From NCBI GenBank assembly GCA_902797165.1, contig CADBRU010000002.1, positions 1-64,000 of the forward strand: a stretch of 64,000 nucleotides of DNA, in the 5' to 3' direction. The notes below the pieces were generated by a model. It was not told the origin of the DNA and made no database searches. It worked only from the letters and a program-made list of their open reading frames with translations. Below, piece after piece: positions 1 through 9,465 of this stretch (positions are counted from its first letter, which is position 1; every line of letters begins with the position of its first letter). A program made the translations under genes and the position numbers. Source of the DNA: an uncultured Elusimicrobium sp. (GTDB lineage: Bacteria > Elusimicrobiota > Elusimicrobia > Elusimicrobiales > Elusimicrobiaceae).

Positions 1-10
1 AACAAACACA

Positions 11-37
11 AAAAAATCCCCGTTCTATCGACGGGGA
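11..37 (-). terminator. Intrinsic terminator of tRNA-Val
   Basis: Read on the minus strand, a 7-bp stem (TCCCCGT/ACGGGGA, 7-nt loop) is followed by six U residues, just downstream of the tRNA-Val 3' end. Confidence 0.8.
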
Positions 38-46
38 AAATCAAAA

Positions 47-119
47 TGGACCGGAAGGGACTCGAACCCCTGACCTCCTGCGTGTAAAGCAGGCGCTCTA
101 CCAACTAAGCTACCGATCC
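47..119 (-). tRNA. tRNA-Val (anticodon TAC)
   Basis: The reverse complement folds as a full cloverleaf. The acceptor stem is GGATCGG/CCGGTCC, the D-arm contains TTGGTAGA, the anticodon stem is CCTGC/GCAGG with loop TTTACAC (anticodon TAC, reading GUA), and the T-loop is TTCGAGT. The discriminator base is A and the CCA end is not encoded. The tRNA stands alone and is followed by its own terminator. Confidence 0.95.
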
Positions 120-174
120 TTAAATTCGTACTTCTATATATCTATTCTAACAAAATTGAAGCAAGAACTCAACG

Positions 175-717
175 CTATTTTGTTTCTTCCTTGGTGGGCT
201 CTGCTCCACACGCGCAAGGTTCGCATGCTTTAATTTCTTCTGCAGAAGGCGTGGTGCGCGTCCACTCGTCTTCTTCCGGGCCCCATTTTGCTTTTACGGC
301 TTCGGGCAATTCATATAAAATGCTGGAGCATTTGGCGGTTACGGTACCGTCTAGCAATTGAATTTCACCTTCCACCAAAGCACGCTTGGGAGAATAACGC
401 AAGACGCGCCCGATGGCTTTTAGGGGAGTGTTAGTGGGGGTATTACGTTTATACACTACTTCCATTTTAAGCGTAACCATTAAATGTGCAAAGTCATTAT
501 TGAGCAAAATGGCGCGGCCGGATGTTTCGTCTAAAATGGTGGCCACAATGCCGCCGTGTGTCGTGCCGGGGTAGGAGCAATATTTGTCATCTAATTGGAA
601 CGTGGCTTCTACTTGTTTTGCTTCGTAATTATTAAACCATTCCAAATGCAAACCGAAGGGATTATTTTTACCGCAAGCAAAACATCCTAAAGAGGTAGGT
701 TGCCGTAATTTTTTCAT
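175..717 (-). CDS. PaaI-family hotdog-fold thioesterase
   Basis: A 180-aa protein with the hotdog-fold signature HGGI (residues 54-57) followed by an acidic LDET stretch (62-65), as in PaaI/YbgC-type acyl-CoA thioesterases. It probably hydrolyses an acyl-CoA, but the substrate cannot be read from the sequence. The N-terminus carries CFACGKNNPFGLH, a Cys-x-x-Cys motif seen in a subgroup of these enzymes, and a second Cys cluster (CEPCACG) lies near the C-terminus, so a bound metal is possible. The start is supported by an AGGAGA ribosome site and a TATAAT box upstream. It is divergent from the CYTH gene. Confidence 0.85.
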   Translation of the reverse strand: MKKLRQPTSLGCFACGKNNPFGLHLEWFNNYEAKQVEATFQLDDKYCSYPGTTHGGIVATILDETSGRAILLNNDFAHLMVTLKMEVVYKRNTPTNTPLKAIGRVLRYSPKRALVEGEIQLLDGTVTAKCSSILYELPEAVKAKWGPEEDEWTRTTPSAEEIKACEPCACGAEPTKEETK

Positions 718-757
718 AAATTCTCCTTTCTTATATTATACTTTTTATGAGATTTGA

Positions 758-772
758 TATACTGAAAGTATG
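758..772 (+). promoter_or_regulatory. Extended -10 promoter placing the transcript start on the ATG
   Basis: TGA-TATACT, an extended -10 box at 758-763, ends six bases before the ATG at 770. No Shine-Dalgarno sequence is present. Transcription would start at or next to the A of ATG, giving a leaderless mRNA. The -35 region is weak, as is usual with extended -10 promoters. Confidence 0.55.
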
Positions 773-1396
773 ACAAACCATATAGAACGTGAATTTAAAT
801 GGACCGTGCATAAAAAAGCGGAATTTGATGATTTTGCAAAGGCGCTGCGGTCTTTGTGCAAGCAGGTTACGTTCTTAAAACCGCTTCACATTACCGATTA
901 TTATTTAGAGGATACCAAGGGTTCTTTGTCCGCGCACAAGATTGCTTTGCGCATGCGGCATGCGGCGGGGAATTGGGAAGTTACATTTAAAACCCGCTCT
1001 TGTCTAAAAAACGGTTTGGCGTCCCGCAGAGAAATTACAAAACCGCTGCCGGGGGTACATACTTTTCGGGCGGCTTTATCTATACTAAAACAATATAAAA
1101 AATGGCAAGGAATTGATTTGACTACCCTACAAGTGCGCTTTGTAATCAAGAATTTGCGCCGTTTGTATAAAATTGTTTATAAACAATGTGTTTGCGAAGC
1201 GGCATTAGATGAATATATTACGCTGGCAAAAGGGCATCAATTTAAGCGCCGCGAAATTGAACTGGAACTAAAAAAAGGGCCCGCAAAAATGTTTGTGCAG
1301 TTAGCCAAAAATATAACAAACCAAACGCATTTAAATGCGGCAAAATGTTCCAAAGTAGCGGGTGCGGAAAAATGGATTTCCGGAAAGTTAGATTAA
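770..1396 (+). CDS. CYTH domain protein (triphosphate tunnel family)
   Basis: A 208-aa protein that begins with the CYTH hallmark ExExK (E6, E8, K10 in IEREFKW). Alternating charged strands follow (residues 68-76, 130-145, 160-175), as expected for the triphosphate tunnel metalloenzyme barrel. Family members hydrolyse inorganic triphosphate or thiamine triphosphate, or make cAMP; which reaction applies here is unknown. The C-terminal part has many Lys residues. It is transcribed alone, divergently from the thioesterase, and appears leaderless. The gene downstream encodes a histone-like protein and is separated by 260 AT-rich bases with its own promoter. Confidence 0.8.
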   Translation: MTNHIEREFKWTVHKKAEFDDFAKALRSLCKQVTFLKPLHITDYYLEDTKGSLSAHKIALRMRHAAGNWEVTFKTRSCLKNGLASRREITKPLPGVHTFRAALSILKQYKKWQGIDLTTLQVRFVIKNLRRLYKIVYKQCVCEAALDEYITLAKGHQFKRREIELELKKGPAKMFVQLAKNITNQTHLNAAKCSKVAGAEKWISGKLD

Positions 1397-1591
1397 ACTA
1401 ACTTTTGAAAAAGTACAGGTTTGTCAAACCTTTTTTAAAAATTTTTCAAAAAATTTTTTCCGCATTTTTCAGATTTCTAAATTTTTTCAAAAAATAATCT
1501 CTCCGTCGTAAAAAATGAAAAAAATTTTAAGTTTGATGTGCTTTTAAAAAATGTTTTTAAGATCTTAAAAATAATTTGAGACGGAAAAAAT
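1397..1591. other. AT-rich intergenic region with phased A/T tracts
   Basis: No gene is visible in this stretch. It is dominated by runs of four to seven A or T at roughly helical spacing, which suggests intrinsically curved DNA in front of the histone-like gene. No clear terminator hairpin was found for the CYTH gene. Confidence 0.4.
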
Positions 1592-1620
1592 TTGCATTTT
1601 GAAAAAAATTGTTGTATTAT
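1592..1620 (+). promoter_or_regulatory. Sigma-70-type promoter of the histone-like gene
   Basis: TTGCAT (1592-1597), a 17-bp spacer and TATTAT (1615-1620). It lies about 40 bp upstream of the ATG at 1660, next to the curved A-tract region. Confidence 0.6.
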
Positions 1621-1659
1621 TTTTATGAGGTTAATCTTATTATCTCAGGAGATAAAAAA

Positions 1660-1863
1660 ATGGCTGTAAAGAAAACTGTAAAAAAAGTAGCCGCCAAAAA
1701 ACCGGCTAAAAAAGTAGCCAAAAAAGTGGCTAAAAAAGTAACCAAAAAAGTAGCGAAAAAACCGGCTAAAAAAGTAGCCAAAAAAGTAGCGAAAAAACCG
1801 GCCAAAAAAGTAGCGAAAAAAGTAGCGAAAAAACCGGCCAAAAAAGTAGCAAAAAAGAAATAA
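1660..1863 (+). CDS. Small histone H1-like Lys/Ala-rich protein
   Basis: A 67-aa protein composed almost wholly of Lys, Ala, Val and Pro in AKKPAKKVAKKV-type repeats, like the C-terminal tail of eukaryotic H1 and bacterial Hc1/AlgP-type proteins. It probably binds nucleic acid non-specifically. An upstream in-frame ATG at 1609 would lie ahead of the -10 box, whereas the ATG at 1660 follows a TCAGGAGA ribosome site, so 1660 is the start. The coding DNA contains tandem 36-bp repeats. Similar Lys-rich tails end RsfS and Lon in this window. A strong terminator follows, so it is monocistronic. Confidence 0.8.
   Translation: MAVKKTVKKVAAKKPAKKVAKKVAKKVTKKVAKKPAKKVAKKVAKKPAKKVAKKVAKKPAKKVAKKK
1753..1860 (+). 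repeat. Three tandem 36-bp repeats inside the histone-like gene
   Basis: Three consecutive 36-bp units (1753-1788, 1789-1824, 1825-1860) each begin GCGAAAAAACCGGC and encode a 12-residue AKKPAKKV-containing block. They differ at only a few bases, mostly in the last unit. They keep the reading frame, so gain or loss of a unit would change protein length by 12 residues. Confidence 0.85.
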
Positions 1864-1880
1864 TTTGATGTTGCAACAAA

Positions 1881-1908
1881 AAACCGCTCCGAAAGGGGCG
1901 GTTTTTTT
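1881..1908 (+). terminator. Intrinsic terminator of the histone-like gene
   Basis: Stem ACCGCTCC/GGGGCGGT with a GAAA tetraloop, followed by seven T. It also lies between this gene and the converging alpha-2-macroglobulin gene. Confidence 0.85.
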
Positions 1909-1922
1909 GTGGTGTGTGAAAT

Positions 1923-4900
1923 TTATTTCTTTACGTCTAACACATTGGCTGCGGTATGCGCGCTAAACTCGGGCGCGTACATAGATTGCAATTGCGCGGG
2001 CAAAGCGTGATAGGTCCCTTGCAAAGAAGGGCGCAAGGTGTAGCGCAAGGTGTAGGTGCCGGCGGGTACGCGGTCAAAGAAGAAATTGGTTTGACCGTCG
2101 CGTATTTCGGTGTAATAAGACAATGCATTCCACGTCCAGCCGCTGGTCAGCACGGTGTTTTCAAAACCGGCGGGTTTGGGATCGGCCAGTAACACAAATT
2201 CAAAAGCAGCCGATGCATTTAACGTGAGTTGCACTTCCACTTCCGCTCCCACCGGGATTTCTTCTCCGACTTGTAACTGCCGCACTTTTTCACGTCCCTC
2301 TTCATTGTATTTGAGCAAATAGCGGCGCGAAACATTGAGCACACCGGGCTGCGAAGCGGCCGCGTTTGCCGTGGTATAAACAGCATCCAAGGTTACAAAC
2401 CCGGTCAGCCCGCCGCGTTTGGTTACTTGGGCAGTGTAATATTGCGGATTTACATTTTGTGCTTCTTTGGTCCAAGTCAGCGGGCTACTAAATTCCATGG
2501 GCTCAAAATTTACGGTTTTATGTTCATCACCCCACTCGATAATATATTGTGCGGGATCATCTATAAGTCCTTTGCGCTGCATATATTCAAGCAGTGTATA
2601 AACCGCTTGTGCGGCGGCTGTAGTGTCACGCCATTGTTGGGCTTTGCGGTTAAATAAAATCCATTTAAGTAAATCGGCGGCTTTGTCCGATTCCGGGCGG
2701 ATTTCAAGCAAAGTGCGCAGCGTAGCCGTTTGGGTCAAAAGCGTGTCGTTGTACCATAACCAACTTTGCGCTTCTGGTGCAAAATAAGCCCCCGTTACCG
2801 GGTCGGTTTTCATGCGCGCTAATACCAAGTCCAAATAATTTTGGGCTTTGGTGTTTTGCCCTAACCGATGATAAGCGGCGGCCGCATAGGTTTGACCTAA
2901 GGCCGTCATATAATCACTATGGGCATCGGCATAATCCAACCATTTTTTGACGGGTGCATTTTTAATTTCTTTCCATGTTTGCGGATACGCCGTAAACACA
3001 TAAGCACTGTACAATGCATAAGATACCGCCGAAACGGAGGGGGAAGATTCTTGCAAGTTCTTCTCAATGCGCGGGGCTAACCAAGCAAGGGCCTTTTTGG
3101 CGGAGTCTTGTGAAATTTGCCCACCGTAGCGTAAAATTTGCGCGTAAGAAGCCAAAATGCTTAATGTGATATATTCACTGGGTTGACCGCCCGGCATCCA
3201 CGTAAAACCGCCCGAAGATGTTTGGTATTTCTTGAGTTGTTTTTCTAAGTTATCGCGGGTGGAGGCTACCATTTTGGGGTTGAAAATATCCGTCAGGAAA
3301 TCTGCGCGCGAAGCACCTCCGCGGGAGAGTTGCAACCACGGAGTCTCTTCCAGTAAAAGTAAGCGGGCGGGATCGGTGTTATTCCACGCGGGAACTTGTG
3401 TGTTGCGCCGCGGCAATTTCTTAACCGCATTTTGTAAAAGCGGATAAGTTTGATAGAACGCATTGAGTATGGAAAGCGGCACATAGCGGTTTGTAATACT
3501 CAGCGCGTCATTATATCCGGGACGTAAAAGTTGCGGCATAGTATTGAGCACGCTTAAGAATAAACTGGGATCTACCCGCAGTGTTACTTCAGATACTTGG
3601 CGGGTATTGTCTGCGGTGAGCAGATTTTCCAAACGTAAAGTTTGACTACCGGTTTCTAAAGCGGCGGTGGTGCTTTCCGCGATACGTTCTTTGGCGGGCA
3701 AAATAGGAATTTGGCGGCTTTCCGCATCGGTGTTTTGTCCGCTGCGTACGGTAGCGGTTACGGTGGCAACGCCCACTCCCGGAGCAACGGTAAGCGGCCA
3801 TGTAACGGCTGTATTTCCGTTAGCGGGGACCGTTACGGTTTGAGTTAATTTTTCAAGTCCGAACGCGGCGGCGGCGTTTTTACCGTCTAACAAGAAGTCT
3901 AAAGTGACTTGCGTGGTAATTTTTTTGTCCGTTACATTGGTTACTTGCGCAACCAAAGTGCTCCGGTCCGTTTCGCGCCAAAAACGCGGCAGAGAGAGGC
4001 GCACCATGACATCTTTGCGGGTGACTGTTTGCGCGGTAAAGGTGCCGATATTGGCATCTTTAGTAAAAGCAAGTGCTTGCACGTTCCAACCGGTTAAACT
4101 TTGCGGCATGGTAAAATTAACTTTTCCTTTGCCGCCGGTAATGGGGAGCAAGGCATTAAAATACGCCGTCTCGGAAAAGTCCGTACGGGGGGTAACTTCG
4201 GCATTATTTGCTCCGTCCTCTTTGGCATCGGACGCAATACCGCGGGTAGGGAGAGCACTTTCTTCCATGCCCATTATCATATCCATAGCGTCATTTGTGA
4301 CGGCAGATTTTGCGGCTCTAGGAGCGGCACTTCTGACGGCCATTTGTACTACGGCACCTTTTGCCATTCCCAAACTATAACGATATCCCATGAAACGCAT
4401 TTCTAAATTGATTTGCGGCATTTGCGGTTCTGATACCTCTTTATAAATGTCGGGCAGTTCAGACAAATTTGAGGAATAGGCAGTATAGAAACTATTTGTT
4501 AGTGAGGTTGCTAAATTACCAATAGGATAGAAATTATCCAGTCCAAATACTTGTTTAATAGCGGCATAATAATCTAATGATTTATCATATACACGCACGG
4601 TAGCTTGTCCGTTGAGCGGGGCACCGGTTGCATTGGTTAGCGTGATAGGCCAGTTGACCTTTTGACCGGGTTTAACGGCTTGCGGTACTGTTACGTTTAG
4701 GTTGAGTGCTTTATTATCATGCGGAACGGTAAGGTAAGTATCTTCTTGATACATTTTCCAATTGCTAGCACCGAACCAACGCAGTCCCACGCCGCCGCGC
4801 CATTCATTTTCAATCGGCAATGTATAAATGCTTACACCGCTTTCTATTTGATCTCTTTTGGCTAAAAAGTTACTATCCTGATAGACTTCTATATATTTGG

Positions 4901-7775
4901 GTCCGATTAACTGACTATTACCGATTAAAATTTTGGCTTGATTGCCCGGATAGTAAGTTTTATATTGGGCAATAGCCACGGAGGGCAAAGCCAGTTTGCT
5001 TTGCGGTGCAGCAACAAAGAAAACAAATTCCGCCTCCTCTGCATTTTTGGCAGATAATTTGAGTTTATAGATACCTTCCGGCAAAGCGGGCAGTTGTAAA
5101 ACGGTTTCTTCTTTATCAAAAGAGAAAGTTTGTTTGGAAATGCTACGCAGTACTTTGTTATCTTTATACACATTTTCAAACGAATTATTTTCTTTAGTAG
5201 CAGTTTTGGGTAATGTGTTTTCCAGTTCTATGATTTCTGCGGTAAATTTGCCGCTTACGGGTTGGCTGTTTACATCTAATAATTTCACGCGGGCCAAGGT
5301 GGCGGTTGTATTAGCATCGTAAAATCCTTGGTCAAAAGAAGCCGCAAAGAAAGCCTCTTTTTCGCTGGCTTTATAGGTTTGCGAGGCATCAATACTGCGC
5401 CCGGAATCGTCGCGCACGGATACTTTCACATCAAAACTGTACGGGCGGTTTTTTTGCTCGCCGGGTTGCGGGGTGAAAGCAATGTCAAAAGTACCGTCCT
5501 TGCGGGTTTTTGTTTTACCCTGTGCAATTTGTTTTGATTCATAGGCGGACGGCCACCACCAGCAGAAAGGCAAGCGGTGCAGTTGACGTGTAATAGTATA
5601 TTCCACTTCAGCATTCTCAAGCGGAGCGCCGAAATAATAGAGGGCTTTGCCGGAAACGGTAGTTTCTTTATTATATTGCAAAGTACCGACCGGGTTTAAG
5701 GTTACTTCATATTCGGGGCGTTTATATTCTTCTACCTTAAAAGAAGAGTGTCTTGTATACGTGCGTCTACTAGATTTATAAGAAACCTCAATGTGATAGT
5801 TTCCGAGCAGACCCGTTTGCGGTAAAGTAAATTGGGTTTGGGCGGTTCCGTAAGCGTTTAGAAAAAGATTTTGCTCAAATGCTTTTTCATAGTTGGCATC
5901 TCGTACCAGTATTTTGACCGGTGTTTTTTCAGGTAGCGTTTTCCAACCGCGTCCGGCTTCTTCAAAACCATATACCGCTATTTGTACGGTTTGTCCGGGA
6001 CGGTAAATAGCACGGTCAGTTTCCGTGTAGAAGTTGATAGGGGCGCTCGGATAGTACGAGAATGTGATAGCATCTCTCAGTAAAGCGGTACTATTATTTT
6101 TGGTGGCTTTTGGTGTGATTTGGTAATACTTGGGATTATATAGATGTATTTCCCGTGCTAAAGCCAAAAAGCCTTTGTCATTTGTTTTTGCAGATACAAT
6201 CGGACTCTGCCATCCGGTAAAATAGGCAATGTTTGTGTCGGGTTCCGGTTGGCCTGTTTTTAAATTAACGGTATAGATACGAAATACATTGGGTTTAAAA
6301 GTACGGTCTTGGCTAGTATGATATTTGGCCGGATCGTCTTCAATACCGGTGGTAACAAACATAGCCAGTTCCGTTGCATTTAAAACGATTACTTCAATTT
6401 CTGTTTTTTCCGGATCAAAACTACTATCGTAGGCAACGGCTACGGCATAAAAGCCGGGTTCTAACGTGGGCAAAGCCAGCGTGGTATCCGCATACCCATA
6501 AGGTTTTTCATACGATACGGGTTTGACCAATTTGTGTATAGGATTTTTCTTGAGTAATTGCGGAATTTGATCAGAATCGATTCTGGTTAAATGAGCCCAA
6601 GAGGCAGCACGTTTTTCATTATTTAAAGTCAATAAATCTGATTCGCTGAGTTTGTAAATGCGAGCATAAATATTGGAACGATTTCGAATTTGGATGGACA
6701 ATTGCGTATGGGCCGGATCTTGAAGAGGAGAAGCAGTTTGCAAATTTAAAACAGGTTGACGAATACCGGCGGCCAAATTTGCGCACGATTGAACATAATA
6801 ACTCTCTTGCAGATTTTTGTCTGCCCAGTTGCATACATTGACGGCTTGTTCATATTGTTTATTCTCATTAAGCATTTCGGCGGCTTTGTATGCAGCATAA
6901 CTTTTACCATAGTCTGCGTTGACGGGGCGTAAGGTGCTAAGCAGTTTATTCCACCAATTTAATTTGGGTTGTATATAGCCGGATAATTGCTCTAACAGTT
7001 CGATGGCTTTGTTGCGCTCAGCGTCTTTATCTTCAAAAGTAAAACTGTCTTGATGGTCAAAGGGTAATGTGATGCGGTCTGCCTGCCAAATAATGCGGGC
7101 ATCTTCGCGGTTTGTACCACCCAAAGTGGCGGCTTCGGTCAATACGTAGAGCCATTTTTGTATATTTAAATCTTTAGTATCTTTGGCTTTATAATCTAAG
7201 GTTAATATGTCGGCAGTGCGTAAAGGATGTGCGGGAGCAGACTTGACTAAATATTCTCTCCATTTCAAAACCACAAAATCAAACAAGGTGGGAATGGCTT
7301 TGGTGTCTGTGTCTTTGACGTCTAAAACGAGGGTTTCTTTCTCAATAGGAGCGTAAATCAAATAAGAGCGCAAAGACCATAGTGTTTCCATGCTCTGATT
7401 GATTTTGTCGGCCCATTGCTCTTTACTTAAATTCTCAAAAGAGGCATCTTCTTCATCGGCATGATTTAAGACAGGACGATAGATGTTTTTAACTCTGTCT
7501 GCGGTTTGAACGCGGTATAATAAAAAGCGTGCTTTCCACAAAGGATCTTCGGGGAGGGGAGTGGAATAGGCCGTTTTGGCGGCGTTCATATATTCATCCA
7601 GCATATATTGACTGCGGATAACACCTAATTGGGCTGTATATAAATCGTCTCCCTTGGCAGTTTTGACTTGTTCTTGGTAATTGGCAAGTTCTTTGGCATA
7701 ATCGTGTGGTTGCTCTTCTTGCGCCATTAAAGATAAAGGTAATAATAAAACGAGCAGTAAAAGAAGTTTTTTCAT
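1923..7775 (-). CDS. Alpha-2-macroglobulin-like protein lacking the thioester
   Basis: A 1950-aa exported protein (signal peptide MKKLLLLLVLLLPLSLMAQ). A helical N-terminal region of about 500 residues is followed by an MG2-type domain near residue 580 (YTETDRAIYRPGQ), further macroglobulin strands, an A2M domain near 1220 (SLTGWNVQALAFTKD) and an alpha-toroid with GGFTWMPGG and SEYITLSILA near 1530. At the place where thioester-bearing members have CxEQ before the conserved RYVPL, this protein reads GYNDALSITNRYVPL near residue 1420, so the Cys and Gln are gone. Bacterial members are thought to trap proteases in the periplasm; without a thioester it resembles the YfaS subgroup. No pbpC gene is adjacent. 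Confidence 0.9.
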   Translation of the reverse strand: MKKLLLLLVLLLPLSLMAQEEQPHDYAKELANYQEQVKTAKGDDLYTAQLGVIRSQYMLDEYMNAAKTAYSTPLPEDPLWKARFLLYRVQTADRVKNIYRPVLNHADEEDASFENLSKEQWADKINQSMETLWSLRSYLIYAPIEKETLVLDVKDTDTKAIPTLFDFVVLKWREYLVKSAPAHPLRTADILTLDYKAKDTKDLNIQKWLYVLTEAATLGGTNREDARIIWQADRITLPFDHQDSFTFEDKDAERNKAIELLEQLSGYIQPKLNWWNKLLSTLRPVNADYGKSYAAYKAAEMLNENKQYEQAVNVCNWADKNLQESYYVQSCANLAAGIRQPVLNLQTASPLQDPAHTQLSIQIRNRSNIYARIYKLSESDLLTLNNEKRAASWAHLTRIDSDQIPQLLKKNPIHKLVKPVSYEKPYGYADTTLALPTLEPGFYAVAVAYDSSFDPEKTEIEVIVLNATELAMFVTTGIEDDPAKYHTSQDRTFKPNVFRIYTVNLKTGQPEPDTNIAYFTGWQSPIVSAKTNDKGFLALAREIHLYNPKYYQITPKATKNNSTALLRDAITFSYYPSAPINFYTETDRAIYRPGQTVQIAVYGFEEAGRGWKTLPEKTPVKILVRDANYEKAFEQNLFLNAYGTAQTQFTLPQTGLLGNYHIEVSYKSSRRTYTRHSSFKVEEYKRPEYEVTLNPVGTLQYNKETTVSGKALYYFGAPLENAEVEYTITRQLHRLPFCWWWPSAYESKQIAQGKTKTRKDGTFDIAFTPQPGEQKNRPYSFDVKVSVRDDSGRSIDASQTYKASEKEAFFAASFDQGFYDANTTATLARVKLLDVNSQPVSGKFTAEIIELENTLPKTATKENNSFENVYKDNKVLRSISKQTFSFDKEETVLQLPALPEGIYKLKLSAKNAEEAEFVFFVAAPQSKLALPSVAIAQYKTYYPGNQAKILIGNSQLIGPKYIEVYQDSNFLAKRDQIESGVSIYTLPIENEWRGGVGLRWFGASNWKMYQEDTYLTVPHDNKALNLNVTVPQAVKPGQKVNWPITLTNATGAPLNGQATVRVYDKSLDYYAAIKQVFGLDNFYPIGNLATSLTNSFYTAYSSNLSELPDIYKEVSEPQMPQINLEMRFMGYRYSLGMAKGAVVQMAVRSAAPRAAKSAVTNDAMDMIMGMEESALPTRGIASDAKEDGANNAEVTPRTDFSETAYFNALLPITGGKGKVNFTMPQSLTGWNVQALAFTKDANIGTFTAQTVTRKDVMVRLSLPRFWRETDRSTLVAQVTNVTDKKITTQVTLDFLLDGKNAAAAFGLEKLTQTVTVPANGNTAVTWPLTVAPGVGVATVTATVRSGQNTDAESRQIPILPAKERIAESTTAALETGSQTLRLENLLTADNTRQVSEVTLRVDPSLFLSVLNTMPQLLRPGYNDALSITNRYVPLSILNAFYQTYPLLQNAVKKLPRRNTQVPAWNNTDPARLLLLEETPWLQLSRGGASRADFLTDIFNPKMVASTRDNLEKQLKKYQTSSGGFTWMPGGQPSEYITLSILASYAQILRYGGQISQDSAKKALAWLAPRIEKNLQESSPSVSAVSYALYSAYVFTAYPQTWKEIKNAPVKKWLDYADAHSDYMTALGQTYAAAAYHRLGQNTKAQNYLDLVLARMKTDPVTGAYFAPEAQSWLWYNDTLLTQTATLRTLLEIRPESDKAADLLKWILFNRKAQQWRDTTAAAQAVYTLLEYMQRKGLIDDPAQYIIEWGDEHKTVNFEPMEFSSPLTWTKEAQNVNPQYYTAQVTKRGGLTGFVTLDAVYTTANAAASQPGVLNVSRRYLLKYNEEGREKVRQLQVGEEIPVGAEVEVQLTLNASAAFEFVLLADPKPAGFENTVLTSGWTWNALSYYTEIRDGQTNFFFDRVPAGTYTLRYTLRPSLQGTYHALPAQLQSMYAPEFSAHTAANVLDVKK

Positions 7776-7860
7776 ATATTCTCCTGTGTGTGCAGATATA
7801 GAAAATCCCTTTGCTATTTACAAAGAGATTTCCTAATAATTTTCAATACGGCTGACAAAC

Positions 7861-9453
7861 TTACATCTTTTCCGGTGCGCTAACACCTAAAAATTCTAAG
7901 CCTTTGCGGATTCGTTCCGCCACGCGTTGGCAAATAAGCAGGCGCGAGCGTGTGAGCGGAATATTATTTTCATCAATGACACGGCAACTGTCATAGAAAG
8001 AGTGAAATAATCCGGCCAGTTCCATTAAATAAGTAGGTAAATGGTGCGGGCTTAAATCGCGCAAGCAGTTCTGCAAAACAGGCTTAAACCAAACTAATTT
8101 AAGCAGCAGAGCCCTTTCTTGTGCAGATAACGGAGTGATAATCTCACCCGGTTCTAATCCTTTTTCGGTAGCCGCAGCAAAAATGGAATGAATACGCGCA
8201 TGCACATATTGCACGTAGAACACTGGGTTTTCATTGGATTGTTTCTTGGCCAGTTGAATATCAAAGGTCATTTGAGCGTTCGGCGTGCGGCTGGCAAAGA
8301 AAAAGCGGCAGGCATCGGCCCCTACATCATCAATTAGTTCGCGCAGTGTAATAAATTTACCGGCGCGTTTAGACATTTTGACTTGTTCGCCATTGTCCAG
8401 CAAATGTACCAACTGATGGATGATAGGTACAAAAGATTTTTCTTCTTTACCCAAAGCATGTACGGCGGCTTTCATGCGGGGAACATAGCCATGATGGTCT
8501 GCCCCTAAAATATCAATAAGTTGTGTATAACCGCGGTCATATTTATTTTTGTGATAGGCTATATCTGCCAAAAAGTAAGTGGGCCGTCCGTCGGTGCGCA
8601 CTAATACGCGGTCTTTATCATCTTTGGCTTCTTTGTCTTGCGTGGAACCGAACCACACGGCATCATCTTTTTTATAAGCATAACCGTTATCTTCCAAAGA
8701 TTTTAAGGCTTTTTGTACGGCACCTTCTTTGTGCAGTTCCGATTCTCTAAACCACCGGGTAAATTGCACGCGGAAGGCATTCATGTCATCCTGTTGGGTT
8801 TTGATGAGATATTCCATGGCCCAACGTCCGTAATCTTCTTCTTTCAAATCTTTGGGTGCTATCTTGGCCATATCGATTAAATAAGAACCGTGATATCCGT
8901 TTTCGGGCGGTTCTTTACCTTCGATACGTGCTTTAAGAGATTGCGCCAGCATTTGCGCTTGATTGCCGGCATCATTGACATAATATTCACTGTCGCACGG
9001 ATACCCTAAAGCCCGATAAATGCGTACCAAACTGTCTCCCAAGGCGGCGCCGCGTCCGGAAGCCATATGCAAAGGCCCCGTTGGGTTGGCGGAAACAAAT
9101 TCAATTAAAATTTTATGTTTAGAGCCGTAAGAGGCATCACTTCTTTTAATGCGTCTATCCAGTGCGGCTACGGTAATAAAATTGTCATCCAATTTTAAGT
9201 TAATAAAACCGGGGGTAGCAGGCTCTGCATCTGCAATTCCGTTTACTTCCTTGAGTAAAGCCGCTGCGGTTTTGGCAATTTCCAACGGGTTTTTGCGCAA
9301 TACTTTAGCCGCAGACATTGCCCAACTTAAGGATAAGTCCGCTCCTGTATGCTCGGGGGCGGGGGCAAACTCGACTGCGGGCAAAACCGCACCTTGAAAT
9401 TCCGGAGAGTTAGAGAGTTTTAATTCAATATCTTTTTTGAGGTTTTCAAACAT
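7861..9453 (-). CDS. argS: Arginyl-tRNA synthetase
   Basis: A 530-aa class I synthetase that charges tRNA-Arg. The N-terminal Add-1 tRNA-binding domain is short. The HIGH-type motif is HMASG (residues 129-133, in PTGPLHMASGRG) and the KMSKS-type motif is KMSKR near residue 360. The C-terminal DALR anticodon-binding domain ends in GLEFLGVSAPEKM. Length is slightly below the usual 550-580. It starts 12 bp after the stop of rsfS, with an AAGGAAA ribosome site, so the two are probably cotranscribed. Confidence 0.95.
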   Translation of the reverse strand: MFENLKKDIELKLSNSPEFQGAVLPAVEFAPAPEHTGADLSLSWAMSAAKVLRKNPLEIAKTAAALLKEVNGIADAEPATPGFINLKLDDNFITVAALDRRIKRSDASYGSKHKILIEFVSANPTGPLHMASGRGAALGDSLVRIYRALGYPCDSEYYVNDAGNQAQMLAQSLKARIEGKEPPENGYHGSYLIDMAKIAPKDLKEEDYGRWAMEYLIKTQQDDMNAFRVQFTRWFRESELHKEGAVQKALKSLEDNGYAYKKDDAVWFGSTQDKEAKDDKDRVLVRTDGRPTYFLADIAYHKNKYDRGYTQLIDILGADHHGYVPRMKAAVHALGKEEKSFVPIIHQLVHLLDNGEQVKMSKRAGKFITLRELIDDVGADACRFFFASRTPNAQMTFDIQLAKKQSNENPVFYVQYVHARIHSIFAAATEKGLEPGEIITPLSAQERALLLKLVWFKPVLQNCLRDLSPHHLPTYLMELAGLFHSFYDSCRVIDENNIPLTRSRLLICQRVAERIRKGLEFLGVSAPEKM

Positions 9454-9465
9454 TTAATTATTTCC

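Noticed and set aside
1623-1841. Minus-strand Phe/Leu-rich frame opposite the histone-like gene
   Set aside because: It is the antisense reading of AAA/GCC repeats; a real membrane protein is not expected to repeat in this way.
1753-1860. Regular repeats considered as a CRISPR array
   Set aside because: There are no spacers; the units are contiguous, in frame and coding.
3904-4380. 158-aa plus-strand frame inside the alpha-2-macroglobulin gene
   Set aside because: It is antisense to a well-supported gene, has no ribosome site and its composition reflects the codons of the other strand.
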